DNA of 64,000 nucleotides from Gracilaria domingensis (taxonomy: Eukaryota > Rhodophyta > Florideophyceae > Gracilariales > Gracilariaceae), in NCBI GenBank assembly GCA_022539475.1, contig VCMS01000083.1, forward strand, positions 1 to 64,000. Direction: 5' to 3'. The translations under genes and the position numbers were made by a program. The stretch's first letter is position 1, and each line of letters begins with the position of its first letter. Below the pieces are notes generated by a model. The model did not search any database, was not told the DNA's origin, and was given only the letters and a program-made list of their open reading frames with translations. Below, piece by piece: positions 51,543 to 61,966 of the stretch.

Positions 51543-52059
51543 TGTTAGGATTTCGTTAATTCTGGTCATGTTTTTATTTGAATTTGTTATATTGCTACGC
51601 TTTTAGTTAGTCATTTAATGTTTTGATGCTTTCTTTGAATTCCCCGTGATCTAGCGATCCGATTTGATACCCTAATGATCCTCAGAGTCTTTGTTTGACA
51701 TTAGTTGTCATAATGTTACCAAGACATGTCACGTGTGATGTCTGCCTCGTCAGTTGACGTCATGACTGACTTCATAGTTTCGGTGCCTTGCTGGAACTTC
51801 TACAAATGGACACGTTTCAGGAACTTCTAGAAGCTTCTAGACGACTCCACTGTCGATTTCTACGCACAGTTTCTACACTAATTCCGACGCAAGGGCCAGT
51901 ACTCATAGACACATTAGTTTGAGGGATATTCTAGAAATCTGCGTTAGCGACCTTATTTTCGAAGGTCCGATTCTCCATATAAACCCTGGTCGACTGCCCG
52001 AACTCTCCTCGGCAGTCACCATCGTTCACGTTCTCAACCTCAGACCCAGTGTTCTAACA
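51543..52059 (+). repeat. E7 right LTR, 517 bp
   Basis: It has the same length and ends as 44746-45262. The flank to its right begins ggtggctcg and belongs to E6. Confidence 0.95.
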
Positions 52060-54010
52060 GGTGGCTCGAAGAAGCTCTCGACATACTACCTCGACGGTTC
52101 TGTTCGACCAAGGACAGTACGCGAGACTGAAATGATGAGCAGACTTGGTGCGTTCGCGAAGAATCCTTACGACTTTATTCTTGAAATGTGAGCCGCGGTC
52201 GGAGACCCACTGTCGCACTACACCGAACGCTGCAAAACAATTGATAAGAATTTCTGCGACGACTTCAGCAGTAGTTTCCGTAGTCGGCAATAACCACACA
52301 TACCCACTGTGGTCGTGCTTGAGCACAAGTACGTAAAAAAAATCGTTTTCTGCTGGAGAAATGTAACAGAAATCGAATTGAAGTAGCTCATTCGGGCGGT
52401 CAGTGTGTAGGGTATGGCCAAGTGGACGTGGGATGGTTTTTGCCGAATCGGTGGAGAGACAGTGCAGACAGGTGCTGACGAAAGACTTCAAGTCCTTGTC
52501 CATATCTTTCCAATAAAAGTATGCTTTCATGGTAGCGAGTGTCACGTTTGCACTTCTGTGGCCACCGTGCCCGGTGTGGGCGGCGACAATAACCCTGAGC
52601 TTCATAAAGCTGCTGTCCCTTGGTATCTACATGACACCACGATCATTCTGAACGACGTCGGGGCCGTCTTTGAACCCACGCGGTGGTGTATCCGACCCTG
52701 ATGACTGCTCTTGTTTGATCTCCTTCAGTGTGGGCCAATCTAATTTTGTATCCGAGCCAGGGTCAATCGGAGCGACCATGAGAGCTTTCGCCCTGAGAAG
52801 CGCTGCTGCTCTCCCTTACCGTGCAGGGTTGACAGCCCACTGAGTTAGGATGTCGGCCCAAACGTTCTACTGGCCCGGCAAGTGCTCCACAACGTAGCGA
52901 AAAGCACTGAGCTTGAGAGCTTATCTAATCAGCTTACTTGCTCTATGCCTCGAGATGCCAGGATTCCTTCCATACGGGTCATACAGATAAACGGGGTTGG
53001 CGTGGTCTGTGAAGATCTTCACCTCTCGTCCATACACAAGATAATCGAGTCGGCACATGGCCTCTACGATAGAGTAGCCTTCCTTCTCTGGCACGGACCA
53101 GTTGGCTGCTGATCCCGAAAAGATACCAGAAAGAAAACAGAGAGGCTCATGCTTCTGTTCGGCGAAGGGTTTGCGCCTGTCTTCGTTGAGTACTTGGGTC
53201 AGTACAGCAGCCGAGTGTGTCTCGGACGTATCAGTCAAAAGGCAAAGCTGATGATCACTCTTGGGATCAGCGAGTTCGACTGATGCAGCTAGTTGTTGCT
53301 TGATATCCGTGAAAGCGGGTTCATGCTTGGCGCCGCATAGAGTGCCGAGGGAGAGGTTGTGAAGAGCCCGTTTGGTTCGTTCGCCTACTTTTGAACAGCA
53401 TTCTTCACGTATTTGATGCAGCGGGGCAATTCGTTCGGAGTATGCTGGAATACTGTTCCTCATTCAGTTGGCAGCGCAAACGAATTGTTGCAGCTCACTG
53501 GCCAGACTCGGATTCTCATCGAGACAAGTGCATCGAAGCGTCGAGGATGATACTGAACTCCTTCGGCTGTTACAGTGCGTTCGTAAAATTGAACTTTGCG
53601 TGCGAACAATGTTGTTTTCTCGGCGTGTACCTTGAGTCCGATCTATTTGTAGACAAGTAGGAATGATTCAAGGTTGTCCAGTAACTTTCTTTCTGTCTTG
53701 GCGTAAAAGAGGAAGTCATCGATCCACTGTAGGAATTTGTCGACCCGACCTTCGAATATGTGTGCAAGTACCGCTTGAAAGTGATTACCGGAGTCACTCC
53801 CGCCTTGGAATAAGCATTTGGAAGTGTAAACTTCGATTGGTGTCTGTATAGACATCATTTCCTGTGATTGCGGTGCCAGTGGGACTTGCCAGTACCCATG
53901 AGCGAGGTCGACATTTGCAAAGCAAGTGCTTCCTGCCACGTCCTGGAACTTAGGTTCGAAGTGTGGCATGGCCGATTGGACTGGCACTCTGCGAGCGTGG
54001 GTTTGCATAC
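52060..54010 (-). mobile_element. E6: Gypsy-type fragment (RT, RNase H, integrase)
   Basis: On the minus strand a piece of RT (CFANVDLAHGYWQVPLAPQSQE, then FLQWIDDFLFYAKT; 53643-54008) is followed by RNase H (52921-53463, LLTDTSETHSAAVLTQV, FTDHANPVYLYDP) and integrase (52060-52605, HTGHGGHRSANVTLATMKAYFYWKDM, CLHCL, DHSGYVWLLPT, WVSDRGSHFKNKVV). The RT style (CFANVD..HGYWQ, QWIDDFL) matches E4, so E6 may be the 3' half of the same family. The copy has several breaks and is cut on both sides, by E7 on the left and by low-complexity sequence on the right. Confidence 0.8.
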
Positions 54011-54860
54011 AGTACCCCGGGTTACTTTAAAAAATTATTTTACAGCTGTGTTCTGTAAGAACTTAAATTACGAAGAGGTAATATAAGCCTTATATAACCT
54101 CTTCAAAATATAGGAGAAAGTATGCATTTTCGCAAATTTTGAAATATACTGAGTACAGTAAGCAAACCCATTGAAGTCGCTCTCGCCAGCACCGCCGCCC
54201 CCACCAACCCCGTTAAACATCCCGCCCACGCCCCCGGCGCTGCCGTGATCCCCATCACCAGCTTCTCCGATATCGCTGTCACCTCCATCCCCACCATCCA
54301 AACCATCCCCCCCAAACCCCGCTAGTCCCTACACTACCTCCATCTCCGCAATCCCCCCGCCCCCTTCTGCGTCGCCCATCCGTCTCCTCCATCACCCCCG
54401 CTCCTCCTCTCAATATAACCAAAGACGACAGATTCTCACATGCCATCCTTTCCTTTTACGCCACTCATGCCACGCCGTCCGCCGCCGGCCACGGAGAGAA
54501 CATTTGCCCCCGTCACGGCCATCCTCTCCGTACATCATTGCGCAGCCATTGCTATCGCTCCCACCCGACACGCAGAATGATGAATCCCCGCTGCCACCGT
54601 CGTTACCATGGCCGTTAATTCCTCCATCGCCGACATCACCGGTGCTCCCATCCAACCTGTCGAATGCTGCAAAGCCTCTGCAACCGTCGGCACAATCGCC
54701 TTTAAATCATGCATGGCCGATATCAGCTCCACTTTAACCTTCCTCGATTCCACCGCCGCCTTCACGTTCCTTCATGTCACCTTCGTCGCCATTTATTCCA
54801 CTAATGCCTCCATTGCTTTCATCACCGCGAATATTTATTTATTAGTAGTAATTGCTATGT
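54011..54860. other. Low-complexity region, C-rich on the plus strand
   Basis: The plus strand is dominated by ccn/atc triplet-like phrases (cccccacc, ccaccgtcg, ccatcgccgacatcacc). Several frames of 70-90 residues open on both strands because of it, including Gly/Asp-rich and Ala/Ser/Thr-rich ones. None has a recognised motif. It may be an old minisatellite or the remains of a low-complexity gene. Confidence 0.5.
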
Positions 54861-55491
54861 AAAGAAGTTTTCGACATCGAAAGAATGGTGCTCTTTGTTA
54901 GTTCTTTCAGTATGTGGTGCTTCGTTCGCTGCTTCTTGTACACAGAGTTCTAGTCTAACTTCTATGGCGTACAACAACGTGCTAAGATGAATTTATTTGT
55001 CATCTCATTGATGCATCTTTGTCATCATGCATATTTATCGTTGTGTTGTCAATACAATCAAATATCGGTAGGTTCTCCCTTAGTCTAGTGGTTGTCAATT
55101 AGTCGTATCAATTTATATTCTACCCAAAAACTATCCTATCTGTTTATTGACAGAGAGCGACGTACCTTTCCATCGAGGACGCAAGTCTGGGGCACTGGCG
55201 GAGAACACTTGTTTGAAAACCTCTCAGCAGCTCTGAAAATGGGCTGCGCAGTTTGCACAATCTACAGCACGAAAAGCGCGGCGGCATCGCGCGGCTCGGC
55301 CTCACCGGGCTTGGACCGCTGCAAGCGCCGAACGGAATGCCGATCCTAAAGTCCTTTCCATCGTCATCGCTCGGGTGCGGCACCATCGATAGCACGGGCA
55401 GCAAGCCCTAGCGAACATCAGCTATAAACCACGTGGAGAAGAACTGTAATTTTCGCCCTCTAAAAACAACTTAAAAAATACTTTTACAGCG
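54861..55491. other. Gene-free stretch left of duplicated block B
   Basis: Nothing recognised. A tRNA A-box-like phrase (tagtctagtggttgt, 55081-55095) has no B box within reach. Sequence differs from the flank of copy A. Confidence 0.5.
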
Positions 55492-57480
55492 GTAACATAA
55501 GGCTTATAGTACCGCTTGGCACTATAAGCCTTCATATCATCAATAGGTTCTGTAAGGAATATGTGACCCCGGGCTACTGTATGCGTACCCGTGCGTGCGT
55601 TGGGTCCGCGGAGGTCTACTGTGAAGCGAAGCTTCGATGAACCTGGTTTCGGTACGGCGAGGGCCGGCGAAGCCCACCGAGCCGATGGATTCATGTAGAT
55701 GGCTCCTACAGCCTCGAGTTCTCGAATGGTCTGCACGATAAAGTCCCTCTGTTGAGGAGCATAACGTCGTTGAGGAGACCTATATGGTTTCGAGTTCTCG
55801 ACGGGTGTGATTTGGAGAGGTGGAACGTCGACTGGTGGATCTTGCCCCAGATTGATGCGCAAGACGTCGCGGTAATCTTCGAGCAGTGAGGACACTCGCT
55901 CAATACCTTCCTCCGACATGCCGTTGCTGCGAGCTTCGTTCACGATCCGCTCGAAAGCGTTGTCGATACACTCCTTGCTGTCGGCTCCGATGCCCGCCGC
56001 CAAACATTCGGGCAACTCTATCGGGTCGTCGTCCGAGTTCATGTAGGACAGACCTTGATACTTTGCGAGAGCAAATTTGAACTGTGCTGGGTTGAGGTCG
56101 TTGACGTCCTGGTTGTGAATGTCTTCTCTGAAGCGAATGAGGTGATCTTGGAGGTTGACCCCAATCGAATTCGAAAATGGGCGCCCCAGAAGGATCTCAT
56201 CCATCGGTTGATCGACAACGTAAAACTCGACATCTCGTACACAAACTGGGATGTTAGTACCAGGGAGATAAATCGTTAATGTCAGCACGACAGTTCGTGA
56301 GGCAAAAACGGAAGTATCTGCATCGGTTTGGAAAGCTCCAGCGAGTGCGACAGGTTTCTGCAACGTCCGTACAGAGAGACCGTGCACAGCGTTTGTTACC
56401 TTGGTGAACAGTGTTTCGTCGATTGCGCTAAAGTCCGCGCTAGATTCTCCAAGTAGAGCTTCAAACATTGCATTCTCGATAGCCGCACGGAAGCGTCCGG
56501 AAGACTTCCTAGGAGCGGGAGTGACCATTGAAGTTGACCGCTTCATGGCCTTTGCTCTTTTTGTCTCCTTCTTACCGTAATGCTTCTCGAAGAGTTCTTT
56601 CTTCCGATCCGTCGAAGTGTTTGGGCAGTCCTTGAGACGATGAATGCCGTCGCGGTCTTCGTTTAGACAAGGTTGGCTCCACTCAGTCTGCTTCCGCTTG
56701 CCCGAATGCTCGATCTGCTTGGTGGTTTGGCCAGAAGGCCTACTGTCATACCCAGATGATTTCTTCTGAACCCTGTCACTACGCGCGTTGTTGCGTAGGC
56801 TACGGGATTTCGAAGGGTTAAGGCGGGAGAAAGCGGCCTCAGTCAGAGAAATTTCGAGTGCAATGTTCGAGACCCCATCTTTGAAGAGCTTGATGTTTGC
56901 CAGCTGGTCCTTCTTCTAACCTCTTCGCAACATCTTGATACGCTCCTGAAGCACGTCAGGTTTGAACTTGTTGACAAAGCGATCAATAAATTTCTTTGCC
57001 ATGTCCACGTCTTTCAAAACTTCCGAAACGTTGTTCTGATCCAAGGCCGTGATAACTTCAATAATGAAATTAGCGACACCCCCAGCGGGATCCTATTTGT
57101 TCGGTTTGAAAGAAACGGAACGAAGCGTAGAATCGATGCGCTCTGAAAGGTCTTTCGGGGTTGAAAGAGATGCCTTGTCAAACCAAGACATGACCATGTC
57201 ATCAGTGACCTCTTCCACAGTAGTTGCCTTTTCAATTTCTCCCACAAGGCAGAGAGCGTGAAGTGTTAGGGCGTCTACGCAATTCTTGATAAAGGCGAGA
57301 GAGAGTTTCGAAGCAACATCGCGATCGTTGTTGACGTCGTCTACATTGGTGCGCTACGCAGCGTACTCAGTCTCAAACTTGATCAGAGACGGCTGGTCTA
57401 CTGTCTTGACAAGTGGCGGCTGAATGACAGAAACGACTCCGTAGTTTGAGGTAGCCATGGTTCGTTGCACGACGTTTGCA
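55492..57480 (-). mobile_element. E5b: Gypsy-type fragment (gag, protease, start of RT), copy B
   Basis: It has the same parts as E5a. The protease-to-RT stretch reads openly over 374 residues (55422-56546) with LLGESSADFSAIDETLF, EILLGRPFSNSI, ARWASPALAVPKPGSSKLRFTVDLRGPNA. The Cys/His cluster and Gag-like region lie at about 56580-57460. It is 3'-truncated at the same point as copy A. A few breaks are present in the Gag part. Confidence 0.8.
55499..55532. repeat. Stem-loop at the left edge of copy B
   Basis: The arms AAGGCTTATAGT and ACTATAAGCCTT flank a 10-nt loop. It is the counterpart of 13097-13130. Confidence 0.75.
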
Positions 57481-57954
57481 ATGTCTCACACTGTTGCTCT
57501 TTCGATGGAACAAAGCGCTTTGTTGTTCAGTGTTGGACACCGCTGAATCGCGCAGCAAAAGACTCACGCAGGATCGTGGAGGGCACACCCGTCAGATTTT
57601 GCTTTGATCTTTTTCGGGTTTTCCCCACGAAGTGGGGAGCTTTTATATTTGCACCCTGTTGACCCAGCAATTAATAGCTACCTATTACTCAAACTGAACG
57701 AAAATGGCAGTTTGAAAGAGGTTCTGCAGATCTTTGACATTTCAAGAGAAGCGCAGTATTTTGTAGAGACAGAGTTCTTCTGGAGATAAAGTATTCAATG
57801 CTAGAAAGGCGACACATTCATAGTTAACTTTAGAACTGAGCAATTCTAACATGTTTTCTCTGTAGCATACCTGTAGGATTAGTAGCCTAAATGATGTTTG
57901 GAGGCAGAACAGTGCCATCTTCAGAAGAAGAGAACTGTGCCGCAGGTGTTACGT
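57481..57954. other. Leader of E5b and left non-coding part of Harbinger copy B
   Basis: No gene. It matches 15064-15488 of copy A with short indels, including loss of the bases between ttgaccca and gcaattaatag, which removes part of the candidate Harbinger left end. Confidence 0.5.
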
Positions 57955-59251
57955 CTAACCATTCAACAGCTCTGCGCTGTTTCCCTTGTCAAAATCAGCA
58001 GATACGTCATCATTGACACCGGCACTTCTCGCTGTGTTCTTCTGATACTGCTTCTCCTTCTCTTCTCTTGCCCTCTTTTGAGCAGTAGCACCCACCTTGT
58101 ACAATCTTTTCTTGTTTCTCCGAAAGAATGCCACAACTTCATACCTCAGAGGGTTTTTCAATACATGAAAGTTTGTCATGGCCAAACATACGCGAAAGCA
58201 GAGGCCCATATTTGTTCCGTCCCAAATCCACTCCCTAGTAAGTATACCCCAGCATTGCTGAAGACGACCAAAATAGTTCTCTACGAGGACTCGGTCACGA
58301 GCCATACATTTATTCCGCTTGTCTTCTGCAAAAGGCAAAATACCTCTCTGAGGTTTCTTCTTCGGTACAATTGCACGAGCATGCCCTTGCATTCCAGTAT
58401 ACCCTCTCTCAATAAAAAGTGCCCAGTAACCAGGATGTTCATTTTTCAAAGCCCCGTTATTCTAAATATGCATTTCTTTCGACGTCTTCTTCCGCGCTTC
58501 CTTGTGAAAAGATAAACTTCTCTGAAGGATAGTACAATCTGCGGTGCCAGCAGGAATTGGGTCCGTACAGTTCACAGCAGTACCACACGGGAGCACAGAA
58601 GTTTCTACTTTCATGCCGTAGAGTTGATGGTTTTCACCGTAGTAGTCTTTGATCTCCTTCATAGAACCGCGTGGACGATTTGTGTGCAGCGAGAGCACAT
58701 TTGTCGCATATCGAGCGAAGAGGAAGTTCGGGAAAGCGCGTTTCTTTCCATTCATGTAAGCAACTGAAAATCGCTGCTCCAATTCCATAACAAAATCTAC
58801 ATCAAACTTAGTATCAAAGTATTTGATAAAGTTTGTGACAGCTTTTTGCAAAGTGTTGGGCTTGATTCGAAACATTCTTCAGAGACTATCCCATGTTCCA
58901 CCAATTTTACACACGGTGAGTGACGAACAAAATATCAAAACATTACAAATAAGACTTACGACCTCTTCTTTCTTTCCGATCTCGAGAACTGAATTTTTCT
59001 GACCGGTTGTAAAGCTCAAACAAATATTCTTTGCCGAAGTTGGTCATCTTAAGAATGGCCTGATTGCCTCCAGATTCGTAAAAACAGTCAAAAAAAGGAC
59101 GGTCTGATCCTTGTTCCTCATCTGTATCGCTGTAGGCGTCTTCCAAGTACTGCTCTTTTTCGTTCTGCGGAGCCTGTTGACTCTCTGTGATGTGATATAG
59201 AGTTGCTTTGGCGTGGGAGGGCTGCAAATTGTCGTAGGCAATGAGCATCAA
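57955..59251 (-). pseudogene. Harbinger-type transposase (DDE_Tnp_4-like), copy B
   Basis: Three minus-strand frames cover the gene. 58943-59251 is the acidic N-terminus, RPFFDCFYESGG. 58462-58875 is the nuclease core with YYGENHQLYGMKVETSVLPCGTAV. 57955-58449 begins MKNEHPGYWALFIERGYTGMQ, the middle acidic block usually written DKGY, and holds ARDRVLVENYFGRLQQCWGIL. Stops or frame changes lie between the frames, near 58455 and within 58876-58942. Copy B keeps the middle block in a readable state that copy A lacks. The two copies therefore decayed independently after duplication. Confidence 0.75.
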
Positions 59252-59845
59252 GCTACATCAGCCATAGCCACTCTGACCTCTGTTTCTGTCAAAGTCTATC
59301 CTTTCTATAGAAAGCAACGCGTTTGATAGAAAGAGAGGTTTTGATGAATTGCTGATTTTGTTATGTTTTCAATACACGTACACTATACGTAAACAATCTC
59401 ATGAGCTCCGTACTTTTAACGAGATATTTTGTATTACATCAATTAGAACTGGAGAAAAGAAAAGCGTACACTATTCGCAAGATAGGGTTACTATTGAGAG
59501 AAAAATTACATATAAGTAATTCGGTCTAGTTGTCAGCTGAGTCTATCTCACGACAGAAGCTTGCGTCAGCGCGTAGACACGCAATATGTTCATCACGCAA
59601 GATTATCACTAAAGCGTTAAATACAGTGCACTGTACACGGGTACACAGTAGCAGAGCAAATGGGCAAATCTACACGCGCATTTGCGCGCATGCTCAACAG
59701 AGCTCCTGAAATCATACAACACATTTATAACATGCGAAGACCGTTGGAAAATAAACGTAGCTACGAACGTAGCATAAACATCAGCTCTAGTGGCAGAGGT
59801 GCTCTCCAGAAGACTGATAAAGGTGGATAGATGGTTGAAGAGAAA
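59252..59845. other. Non-coding stretch between Harbinger and hAT parts, copy B
   Basis: It matches 16865-17471 including the palindrome CTTTCTATAGAAAG. No gene is seen. The right Harbinger end is altered (ctgagtctatctc). Confidence 0.5.
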
Positions 59846-60140
59846 TTAAGCGTCACGAACTCGAGACCAGAATGACTGGCAGGAAAGTAGAACTGTCAGA
59901 GCCCCAGGCATCTCAAAGCTTCCATCAATATTCCGTTGAGTTTGCTCATTTCCAAATGCGTCAGGTAAATATGTCAACAAACTCTGTACCTTGAGCAATC
60001 GCAAGAGCATCAAGTTGACAGTAGTCCACCGCGTAGAAGAAAACAATAACATGGTGTAAGCATTTTGTAGCTTCTCTAAGCAAATTGATTTGAAAATTTT
60101 TCGCACCAATCTCGTTCTTAACCGTCTTTGAAACCTTTGA
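59846..60140 (-). pseudogene. hAT-type transposase, C-terminal piece, copy B
   Basis: The frame reads FQRRLRTRLVRKIFKSICLEKLQNAYTMLLFSSTRWTTVNLMLLRLLKVQSLLTYLPDAF, matching copy A at 17472-17780. It ends at 60140 where the copy B match stops, so the DUF659-like part and N-terminus are missing. Confidence 0.7.
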
Positions 60141-60205
60141 TTGCTCGAAAAGAGCAATATTCATATTGTATTGGTTATTGCAAAATATCAGCAATATTTT
60201 GCAAT
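60141..60205. repeat. Two hairpins at the junction of copy B and host DNA
   Basis: TTGCTC/GAGCAA with a 5-nt loop (60141-60157) begins exactly where the match to copy A ends. ATTGCAAAATAT/ATATTTTGCAAT with a 5-nt loop (60177-60205) follows at once. Beyond it GC content jumps and host coding sequence begins. Confidence 0.7.
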
Positions 60206-60232
60206 ATAATTGGTTACAGCCCTGGCTCTCAG

Positions 60233-60439
60233 TGCCTCGAGCAGGCGCGCGGCGGCGACAGCGACGGCCCCGCGCCGCCGTAGCGCTGCCTGGTGCACTG
60301 CGCGCGCAACTTGTGCTTCGCGATTGGCGGCGCCTGCGAGCAGCCGCAGTTCGACGTGCGCGCGGGCGAGTGTGAAGCGCGCGACGCGTTGGTGCCGTGC
60401 GCCGAGGCGTGCTTCGACTGCGAGTGCCCGCTGGCCTGA
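60233..60439 (+). pseudogene. 3' end of a Cys-rich host gene
   Basis: One frame gives CLEQARGGDSDGPAPP, an in-frame TAG, then RCLVHCARNLCFAIGG, ACEQPQFDVRAGECEARD and ALVPCAEACFDCECPLA and a stop at 60437-60439. Eleven Cys in 68 codons and strong G/C at third positions match a secreted disulphide-rich host protein rather than the AT-rich transposons next to it. The upstream part is missing and replaced by the transposon block. A cagccctggctctcag|tgc acceptor-like phrase precedes it, so it may have been a last exon. It converges on the VWA gene, with their stops about 90 bp apart. Confidence 0.5.
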
Positions 60440-60459
60440 AAATATTTGCCCAAAAGTAG

Positions 60460-60465
60460 TTTATT
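60460..60465 (-). terminator. Polyadenylation signal of the VWA gene
   Basis: AATAAA on the minus strand, about 66-71 bases past the stop codon at 60531. The plus-strand Cys-rich gene ends only 21 bases away from it. Confidence 0.55.
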
Positions 60466-60530
60466 CACTGAATATTACTAATCCCTTGCGTTACACGTCG
60501 CTAGCGATTACACGTAGTATGATGCGTTAC

Positions 60531-61181
60531 TCAGTTGTTGTTCAGGTTGCACTCGAGCACGCGCTCGTCGATGGTGCTCACCACGTCGAACCACTGGTCC
60601 TCGCCGAACGTGGAGCCGCCGCCAGCCGCCGCGATGGCCGCCAGTTCCGCGACCCTCGGCGATCCCACCGCAATCGTGTGCAGCCTTCCGCTGGCGCCGA
60701 AGCGCTCCGCGAAGCGCTCCGCCGCAGCGACGGGGTCCTCCCCGGCCGTGTTGCTCCCGTCACCCAGCAGAATCAGTTCAGTCGTGGCAAGGTCGCCAGC
60801 ATTGCTCGCCAGCAGCTCCGAACACGCCGAGATGCCCACCGCGATGGAGGTGCGCGGCGCTTGCAGATACACGGTGTCGGCCAGTCGCAATAGGAATTGG
60901 TCAATGTCTGCGGTGGCGTTCGAAATGGGAACGCTCTCGATGCCGTACTGAACGGCGGAGAGAATTGTGGGGTTGAACTCGTTCCAAACCACGGCGGCCA
61001 CGATTTGAGCAGTGTCATGTTGCACCCAGAACGCGTCGTTTCCCAACGAGGCGCTGCCGTCAAGCGCAAAGCAAATATTTATGCGACACCTTCTGTCGCT
61101 CACTTCTGAATTCCTGATGGTGGCGGCGGTGGCCACGGAAAAAGCCAACGCAAAGAGGACCAAACATTTTGCGGCGTTCAT
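60531..61181 (-). CDS. Secreted von Willebrand factor A domain protein
   Basis: The gene is a single open frame of 216 residues without introns. Residues 1-19 (MNAAKCLVLFALAFSVATA) are a typical signal peptide. From residue 31 a VWA domain fills the rest: NICFALDGSASLG with the metal-binding DxSxS motif (DGSAS, 41-45), a VQYGIES strand, RTSIAVGISACSELL with the expected Thr/Ser region, LILLGDGSNTAGEDP with the second acidic metal ligand, and LHTIAVG and a C-terminal VVSTIDERVLECNLNN helix. Four Cys (32, 37, about 122 and about 211) may pair. VWA domains bind protein or matrix partners through a divalent metal, so an extracellular matrix or cell-wall role is likely. The start is set by the signal peptide. 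Confidence 0.85.
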   Translation of the reverse strand: MNAAKCLVLFALAFSVATAATIRNSEVSDRRCRINICFALDGSASLGNDAFWVQHDTAQIVAAVVWNEFNPTILSAVQYGIESVPISNATADIDQFLLRLADTVYLQAPRTSIAVGISACSELLASNAGDLATTELILLGDGSNTAGEDPVAAAERFAERFGASGRLHTIAVGSPRVAELAAIAAAGGGSTFGEDQWFDVVSTIDERVLECNLNNN

Positions 61182-61284
61182 GTTGATGGAGGCTTGGCAC
61201 GGAGCAGTAGATCGGGCTTGAAGTGGCGTCGAAGCGTGAGTTGTGAGAACGGCTCGGTGGCGCTGCAGAACATGAGGCGCACCC

Positions 61285-61292
61285 TTTTAATA
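61285..61292 (-). promoter_or_regulatory. TATA-like box of the VWA gene
   Basis: TATTAAAA on the minus strand about 105 bases upstream of the start codon. Distance suits a TATA box with a 70-80 base leader. No other motif supports it. Confidence 0.35.
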
Positions 61293-61966
61293 CACTTGCA
61301 GAGTGGCCTTAGCTTCGAGCTCCATCAATGCAGATCTTCCTGTTCCGGACATAACGTATCATTGTCTGGAGCGCGCCTTGTTGGGGAACACATTATGCCA
61401 TAATTCGCTCCCAGTTGGCATGAACAAGAGCGAATGAGAACTGCGGCGGAACGAAGATACACGCTTGTTTAGCAACTTTGATTGGCATTTGCGGCTGCCA
61501 TGAAGGATTCAACGAAACACCGCCTTTTCATTTATAAAAGAAAAAGTGAAAAGATACAAAAAAAATTGCTTTGCACGTGTGAAGCTGCACTCGTGTGTAC
61601 ACTCGTGACTACCCTGTTATATAATAAATATACTTTTGAAGTGAATTTATGGCACTTGATACGTTTTTGGTTTGCTGAATAGCCTATTTCGAAGTTGACG
61701 ATGATTCGACCTTGGCAAAACTCGAGTTTAGATACTGACTGCACATCTCTATTCCAAAATAGGTGGTTGCTGTCGAAAGTTGCTCCCAACACTTGTGCAA
61801 CAAGCTATCTGCGACTTGCTACTGAGTCAAATGCGTGTTTGATAGTAGCCACCAAGGTGCTCGGTGAAAAGCATGGCGCGTACTTTACGAGTTTGTGTCA
61901 AATATACGGAGACGAATTTCGCAGCCACACACAATCATTCGTTTGCAAAGCTATGGAGAATCCACT
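61293..61966. other. Intergenic region between the two secreted-protein genes
   Basis: It holds upstream sequence of the VWA gene and the 3' flank of the repeat-protein gene. Short frames on both strands (60-90 residues) have no recognised motif. No clear AATAAA was found close behind the stop at 61967. Confidence 0.5.

Larger units (their letters stand above)
44746..52059 (+). mobile_element. E7: Ty3/Gypsy element with chromodomain and two extra frames
   Basis: Both LTRs are 517 bp with ends TGTTAG...CTAACA. Between them are a zinc-finger frame (45389-45925), gag (46490-47361), pol with protease, RT, RNase H, integrase and chromodomain (47334-50959), and a 170-residue frame (50995-51507). 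The LTRs differ at roughly 40 positions by eye (about 8%), so it is older than E2. It looks broken at a few points but most of pol reads well. No target duplication is found: the left flank ends agtga and the right begins ggtgg, consistent with rearrangement on the left. Confidence 0.9.
55492..60140. repeat. Duplicated block, copy B (4.65 kb, direct)
   Basis: The block matches 13090-17766 with the same order: Gypsy fragment, Harbinger transposon, C-terminal hAT piece. The shared sequence begins gtaaca.aaggcttatagt and ends gtctttgaaacctttga on the right. Small differences run throughout, so the duplication is not recent. Confidence 0.85.

Noticed and set aside
55075-55100. tRNA-like A box (tagtctagtggttgt), similar to the start of tRNA-Glu
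   Set aside because: No B box or pairing 3' half follows within 150 bp, so it is neither a tRNA gene nor a supported SINE.
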